A stretch of DNA of 64,000 bases from Verrucomicrobiia bacterium. Lineage in GTDB: Bacteria; Verrucomicrobiota; Verrucomicrobiia; Palsa-1439. Where the stretch lies: assembly GCA_022072455.1 (NCBI GenBank), contig JAJVHY010000021.1, positions 1 through 64,000 of the forward strand, read 5' to 3'. The translations under genes were made by a program, and so were the position numbers. The notes under the pieces are model-generated. The model was not told the origin of the DNA. It searched no databases and saw only the letters and a list, made by a program, of their open reading frames with translations. Numbering within the stretch: position 1 is the first letter of the stretch; every line of letters starts with the position of its first letter. Below, one piece after another: positions 60,603 through 64,000 of the stretch.

Positions 60603-61808
60603 CTACGCCACGGCCAAGTCGGCGGCGCCTGCGCCGACCTTCAGGCGCGTCATCGTCATCGAGAAATCCAGCAACCACCGGCTGTACGGTGCCATCGCCG
60701 CCGCGCCGGTAAAGATCCGGCCCATGTGTTTGTCCATGTGCGGGAAAATCACCTTTCCCGGCGGGGTGTCCCGGTATTCCTGCCCCAGCCGGAAACAACT
60801 GAATAATTCGCCATTGTAAAAGTACTCGACGATCTGCAACCAGGACCGCAAATGCTTCCGGACATGGCGCTCGTACTGCGGCAGGTTGTGGTGCTGGATG
60901 CAGTCGGCGAGGGTGATCGCGCCGTTCATCGCGATGAACAAACCGCTGGAGAAAACCGGGTCAATGAACCCAGCCGTGTCGCCAACCAACACCCAGTTCG
61001 GGCCGACCAACCGGGTGGTGACGAGCTGGTAGTTCGTGTGCTTGACGACTGGCGTGAGGCGCTTGGAGTCGCGCGTGATTTCCTTCAACACGCGGTCTTG
61101 CCGGAGCAGGTTGTCGTATTGTTCTTCGGCCGTCGCGCCAAACTTCGTCGCGTGCTCCGCCGGCACCACACAACCCAGCGACACGCGCCCCGGTAATGGA
61201 ATCCGCCAACTCCAGCCGCGTTCCAGCCGCGTTGTGTGGACGTAGCCTTCGTGATCGAGTTGGGCCTTGTCCAGATGCGCAAACAGCGCCGTGTCTTCGC
61301 GCCGGCCCCGTTCGCTTGGCAATCCAAGCAGATTGGGAATCATCCGCAGCCGACCGGTGGCGTCCACGATCAGGTCCGGTTGTGACGCGGAACCGGCCAA
61401 CTGGACGCGGTCAGAATCGCCAATGCGTTCCAAGGTGGCGACCTGCTCGATGACATTGGTCCCGGCGCGGCGGGCGGCTTCCGTGAGACAGTCGTCGAAT
61501 TGCGCGCGGGGCACGTTGTAGGCGTACGGCGGCAGGTTGCTGCGAACGCGGTTGAACGGGAAGGAAAAATTGACGTCAGGACTGATGTTGAAACAGGCAC
61601 CGGGTTTGAACTGGCTAAAGGACTTCACTTCATCCTCAATGCCGAGCAATCGGAGGATCGGAATGATGGCTGGAACGAGCGACTCGCCGACGATGAGCGG
61701 GGCGCGTTTTGGTTGAAAAAACATCGTCACTTCCAGCCCCGCCCGCCGTAAGAGGATGGCGAGAGTGCATGCCGCCGGTCCCGCGCCCACAATTGTCACA
61801 GTCTTCAT
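60603..61808 (-). CDS. Flavin-dependent halogenase/monooxygenase-like protein
   Basis: A 401-residue flavoprotein: TVTIVGAGPAACTLAILLRR, VGESLVPAIIPIL, the halogenase-type W-S-W-R-I-P motif near residue 200, and LVGDTAGFIDPVFSSGLFIAM. It resembles the N-terminal half of the neighbouring fusion but has no methyltransferase. It is convergent with the fusion gene, only two bases apart. It could be a second halogenase, a hydroxylase, or a polyene-modifying enzyme. Confidence 0.83.
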   Translation of the reverse strand: MKTVTIVGAGPAACTLAILLRRAGLEVTMFFQPKRAPLIVGESLVPAIIPILRLLGIEDEVKSFSQFKPGACFNISPDVNFSFPFNRVRSNLPPYAYNVPRAQFDDCLTEAARRAGTNVIEQVATLERIGDSDRVQLAGSASQPDLIVDATGRLRMIPNLLGLPSERGRREDTALFAHLDKAQLDHEGYVHTTRLERGWSWRIPLPGRVSLGCVVPAEHATKFGATAEEQYDNLLRQDRVLKEITRDSKRLTPVVKHTNYQLVTTRLVGPNWVLVGDTAGFIDPVFSSGLFIAMNGAITLADCIQHHNLPQYERHVRKHLRSWLQIVEYFYNGELFSCFRLGQEYRDTPPGKVIFPHMDKHMGRIFTGAAAMAPYSRWLLDFSMTMTRLKVGAGAADLAVA

Positions 61809-61891
61809 ACCGGCGACATCCTAGCAACGCATTGGTTGCTTGGCAAAATCTGATTGTTGTCGAACCGGCATTTCGCTAGGGTGCGCGGCAC

Positions 61892-63193
61892 ATGAATCTG
61901 CTGTTGGCGGCAGGCACCTCTTCTGTCCACGAAACCGAGAAGCTGGTCTGTTTCACGCTGCTTGAGTTGCTGGCGATTCTGCTCGCGGCGCGGTTGGCCG
62001 GCAAGGCGGCGCAGCGACTTGGTCAACCCCGCGTTGTCGGTGAAATCGTCGGCGGCCTGCTCCTCGGGCCGTCGCTCTTTGGGCGGCTGTTGCCGGCGCA
62101 ATTCGAGTTCGTTTTTCATTCCATCGCGCCCCTCCCCTTGGTGATCCTCAGTCAAATCGGACTGGTGTTCTTGATGTTCCAAATCGGGTTGGAGTTCGAT
62201 TTCGCGCACTTGAAGGAAAAGCCGAATCGAACCGCCATGCTGTGGGTCTCGCTGGCCGGGATTGTTTTCCCATTTGGCTTGGGCTGGCTGATCGGGGATT
62301 GGTCGCATCCGGTGCTCGCACCAGGAATCAATCCGCTGGGGTACCGGCTCTTCCTCGGCGCGGCCATGTCCATCACGGCGATTCCCATTCTGGGACGCAT
62401 CATGATGGAGTTGGGAATCACCAAAACCCGGCTCGGAGTCATCGCGATCACGGCGGCCGCCCTGAATGACATCGCCGGTTGGACTTTGTTGGCGATCGTC
62501 AGCGCGCTGACGGTGGCGGAGTTTTCGGCGGTGTCATTTCTGACCAAACTCGGCTTGTTGGGTTTGCATCTGGTGTTCTGTTTGCTCGTGGCGCGGCCGC
62601 TGTTGCGCAAGCTCGTGGACAAACTCATGGGGACGCGCGAGCAGATTCCCCACGAGTTGATGGCGCTGATGATTGCGGTGACATTTGTGTCCGGACTGAT
62701 CACGTACTCGCTCGGAGTGTTTGTGATCTTCGGTGGGTTTGTCGTGGGCGTCTTGCTGCATGACCACCACCGGTTTGTCGCGGCGTGGAACAAATCAGTC
62801 TCGCACTTTGTGACCGTGTTTTTCCTGCCGATCTTTTTCACCTATACCGGCCTGCGCACAAACGTCAACGGGCTCGATTCGTGGGGTCTGTGGGGCTGGT
62901 GTCTGATCATCATCGGCGGAGCGACCATCGGCAAGTTCGTGGGCTGTGGCGCGGCCGCCCGGGCTTGCGGGTTGAGTTGGGCGGATGCCGGTTGTCTCGG
63001 AATCATGATGAACACACGCGCGTTGATGGAGTTGGTGGTAATCAACGTCGGCTACGATCTCGGCGTCATCCCGCCGAACGTGTTCACGATGCTGGTGTTG
63101 ATGGCGATCTTCAGCACAGTGATTACCGCGCCGCTGTTGCGGGTCTACTTCCGCATGGTTGGGCTCAAGTACGAACTGCGCGCGGATGTGTAG
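61892..63193 (+). CDS. Monovalent cation/proton antiporter (CPA2, KefB/NhaS3-like)
   Basis: A 433-residue membrane protein with about twelve helices. Family features are GQPRVVGEIVGGLLLGPSLFG, QIGLVFLMFQIGLEFD, AMSITAIPILGRIM and the ion-binding LNDIAGW in helix 5, an Asn-Asp pair. Near the C-terminus comes MNTRALMELVVINVGYDLGVI. It lacks a C-terminal TrkA-N domain. It exchanges Na+ or K+ for H+. Confidence 0.92.
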   Translation: MNLLLAAGTSSVHETEKLVCFTLLELLAILLAARLAGKAAQRLGQPRVVGEIVGGLLLGPSLFGRLLPAQFEFVFHSIAPLPLVILSQIGLVFLMFQIGLEFDFAHLKEKPNRTAMLWVSLAGIVFPFGLGWLIGDWSHPVLAPGINPLGYRLFLGAAMSITAIPILGRIMMELGITKTRLGVIAITAAALNDIAGWTLLAIVSALTVAEFSAVSFLTKLGLLGLHLVFCLLVARPLLRKLVDKLMGTREQIPHELMALMIAVTFVSGLITYSLGVFVIFGGFVVGVLLHDHHRFVAAWNKSVSHFVTVFFLPIFFTYTGLRTNVNGLDSWGLWGWCLIIIGGATIGKFVGCGAAARACGLSWADAGCLGIMMNTRALMELVVINVGYDLGVIPPNVFTMLVLMAIFSTVITAPLLRVYFRMVGLKYELRADV

Positions 63194-63215
63194 CCGCACC
63201 CTGCACGGTCGGCGA

Positions 63216-64000
63216 TTACAAATGAAAGCCGATCCCACCAACCACGGCGGTCCCGCTGCCCAGCCGGGATTCCAAACCAGCGCGTTCGACACTGAAGAAA
63301 ACTTTTCCCCACGGTCGCCGGATTCCGCACTCGGCGAACCAGTCTGGGATCTCGTTGCCAACCGAGATGAGACCGCGACCGTACAACACATTTCCCTGAA
63401 TCGTCGCCGCATCCCAATTCAATCCCAATTGCGCAGCCGGATTGTGGCGATCCCGCGAATGGTACCAGTCGTAGCCAAGCGTCACGCGCCAATCGAGGTA
63501 GTTCAGAAATTCCGTTTTCCGGTCGTACATCGCCGGGTCGCGGTAGGGCAAATCCCAGCCGAGCGTCTGCCATCGGAGCCGGACGATGTTGACACTGTTG
63601 CGCTCCAGGAATGTTCCCGGCGGAACACGCGCCGCATCGGGAGCCAACGCATGCGCGCTCCGATGCAGGTAATCCACCCCCAACACGAGCGGTTGTCCCT
63701 GCGAGACCGGTGAAGCCAATCCAATCGGTGCTTGGATGCCGGGACTGACGCAATAGGAGATGTTATCGTAATCACCGTCCCGCTGTTCCTGCCGGGATTC
63801 ATACCAGACAATCGGGGTGATCCGGTGATCACGGATTTTAATGTCATGCACCTCGGCATTCACTTCGAATTTCTGAATCGCCCGCGCGTTGCCGTAGCCA
63901 ACGGAATACTGCCCCCACACCACCGGCAACAGGCCGCTGGGACGCTCATCACGGGCGTTGAGGACTTTGTCTTGGTCGAACGCCGCCTCCACGCCCACTC
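63216..64000 (-). CDS. Outer-membrane beta-barrel-like protein (partial)
   Basis: Open to the right edge, so the N-terminus is missing. The visible 260 residues consist of alternating polar and hydrophobic strands (QKFEVNAEVHDIKIRDHRIT, TLGYDWYHSRDR, AAQLGLNWDAATIQGNV). It ends VVGGIGFHL, an amphipathic last strand like an outer-membrane protein. No exact family is recognised. A large exoprotein or capsule-type surface protein is possible. Confidence 0.6.
   Translation of the reverse strand, partial: VGVEAAFDQDKVLNARDERPSGLLPVVWGQYSVGYGNARAIQKFEVNAEVHDIKIRDHRITPIVWYESRQEQRDGDYDNISYCVSPGIQAPIGLASPVSQGQPLVLGVDYLHRSAHALAPDAARVPPGTFLERNSVNIVRLRWQTLGWDLPYRDPAMYDRKTEFLNYLDWRVTLGYDWYHSRDRHNPAAQLGLNWDAATIQGNVLYGRGLISVGNEIPDWFAECGIRRPWGKVFFSVERAGLESRLGSGTAVVGGIGFHL

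Noticed and set aside
1-64000. CRISPR arrays, tRNA or rRNA genes, insertion sequences
   Set aside because: No regularly spaced direct repeats, no cloverleaf with a TTCGANTC-like arm in the gaps, and no transposase-like protein.

Overview
The window is a 64 kb piece of GC-rich bacterial chromosome with protein-coding genes packed on both strands. I found no rRNA, tRNA, CRISPR array, integrase or transposase. Gene content points to the PVC group, most likely Verrucomicrobiota. The clues are five Gfo/Idh/MocA oxidoreductases, a ThuA protein, several SGNH hydrolases, a stand-alone SWIB protein, a MoxR/DUF58/vWA operon, a YfbK-type vWA protein beside an ECF sigma factor, and a secreted repeat/HEAT protein. 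This assignment is inference from gene content; no marker gene is present.

Layout. 1-1196: a small Fis-type HTH gene in repeat-rich non-coding DNA. 1197-5812 (+): sugar-processing set (TIM-barrel isomerase, oxidoreductase, ThuA, SGNH hydrolase, GH20 hexosaminidase). 5809-9295 (-): small proteins, a GNAT acetyltransferase and an arylsulfate sulfotransferase-like enzyme. 9462-12269: micro-ORF, structured non-coding DNA, SGNH hydrolase, dodecin, RNase HI. 12331-24002 (+), plus a frameshifted ninth gene to 25337: a tightly coupled MoxR / DUF58 / BatA-like / vWA operon with an ABC exporter inside it. 25377-30664 (+): MsrB, a molybdopterin oxidoreductase, a secreted repeat/HEAT protein and a GH13 glycosidase. 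30631-34047 (-): a BtuFCD-type ABC importer coupled to a PfkB kinase. 34137-36293 (+): ADP-ribosylglycohydrolase followed by a broken ribokinase. 36354-44338: esterase, four oxidoreductases, DegT aminotransferase, SWIB protein and a decayed NagB-like gene. 44352-51975 (-): a seven-gene operon (class III aminotransferase, DeoR regulator, FGGY kinase, arabinose/fucose-isomerase-like enzyme, amidohydrolase, class I aldolase, membrane protein) that runs on into one of the oxidoreductases and looks like a complete isomerase-kinase-aldolase route for an unidentified sugar. 52164-55042 (+): ECF sigma factor and anti-sigma/vWA protein. 55114-61808: CrtI-like oxidoreductase, MIO ammonia-lyase with a tyrosine-type selectivity pair, a flavin halogenase fused to an O-methyltransferase, and a second halogenase-like enzyme. 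61892-64000: a cation/proton antiporter and a partial outer-membrane protein.

Three things stand out. The ammonia-lyase / halogenase-methyltransferase locus resembles the tailoring part of an aryl-polyene (flexirubin or xanthomonadin-like) pigment pathway, without polyketide genes in view. A family of double-hairpin repeats with complementary outer arms, often GTAG...CTAC, recurs across the window. One copy lies in frame inside a gene, one supplies the C-terminus of the sigma factor, and others sit at convergent gene ends. Finally, three genes are visibly broken by frameshifts or internal deletions, which means either local gene decay or assembly errors. No database search was possible, so all family calls are from motif recognition.
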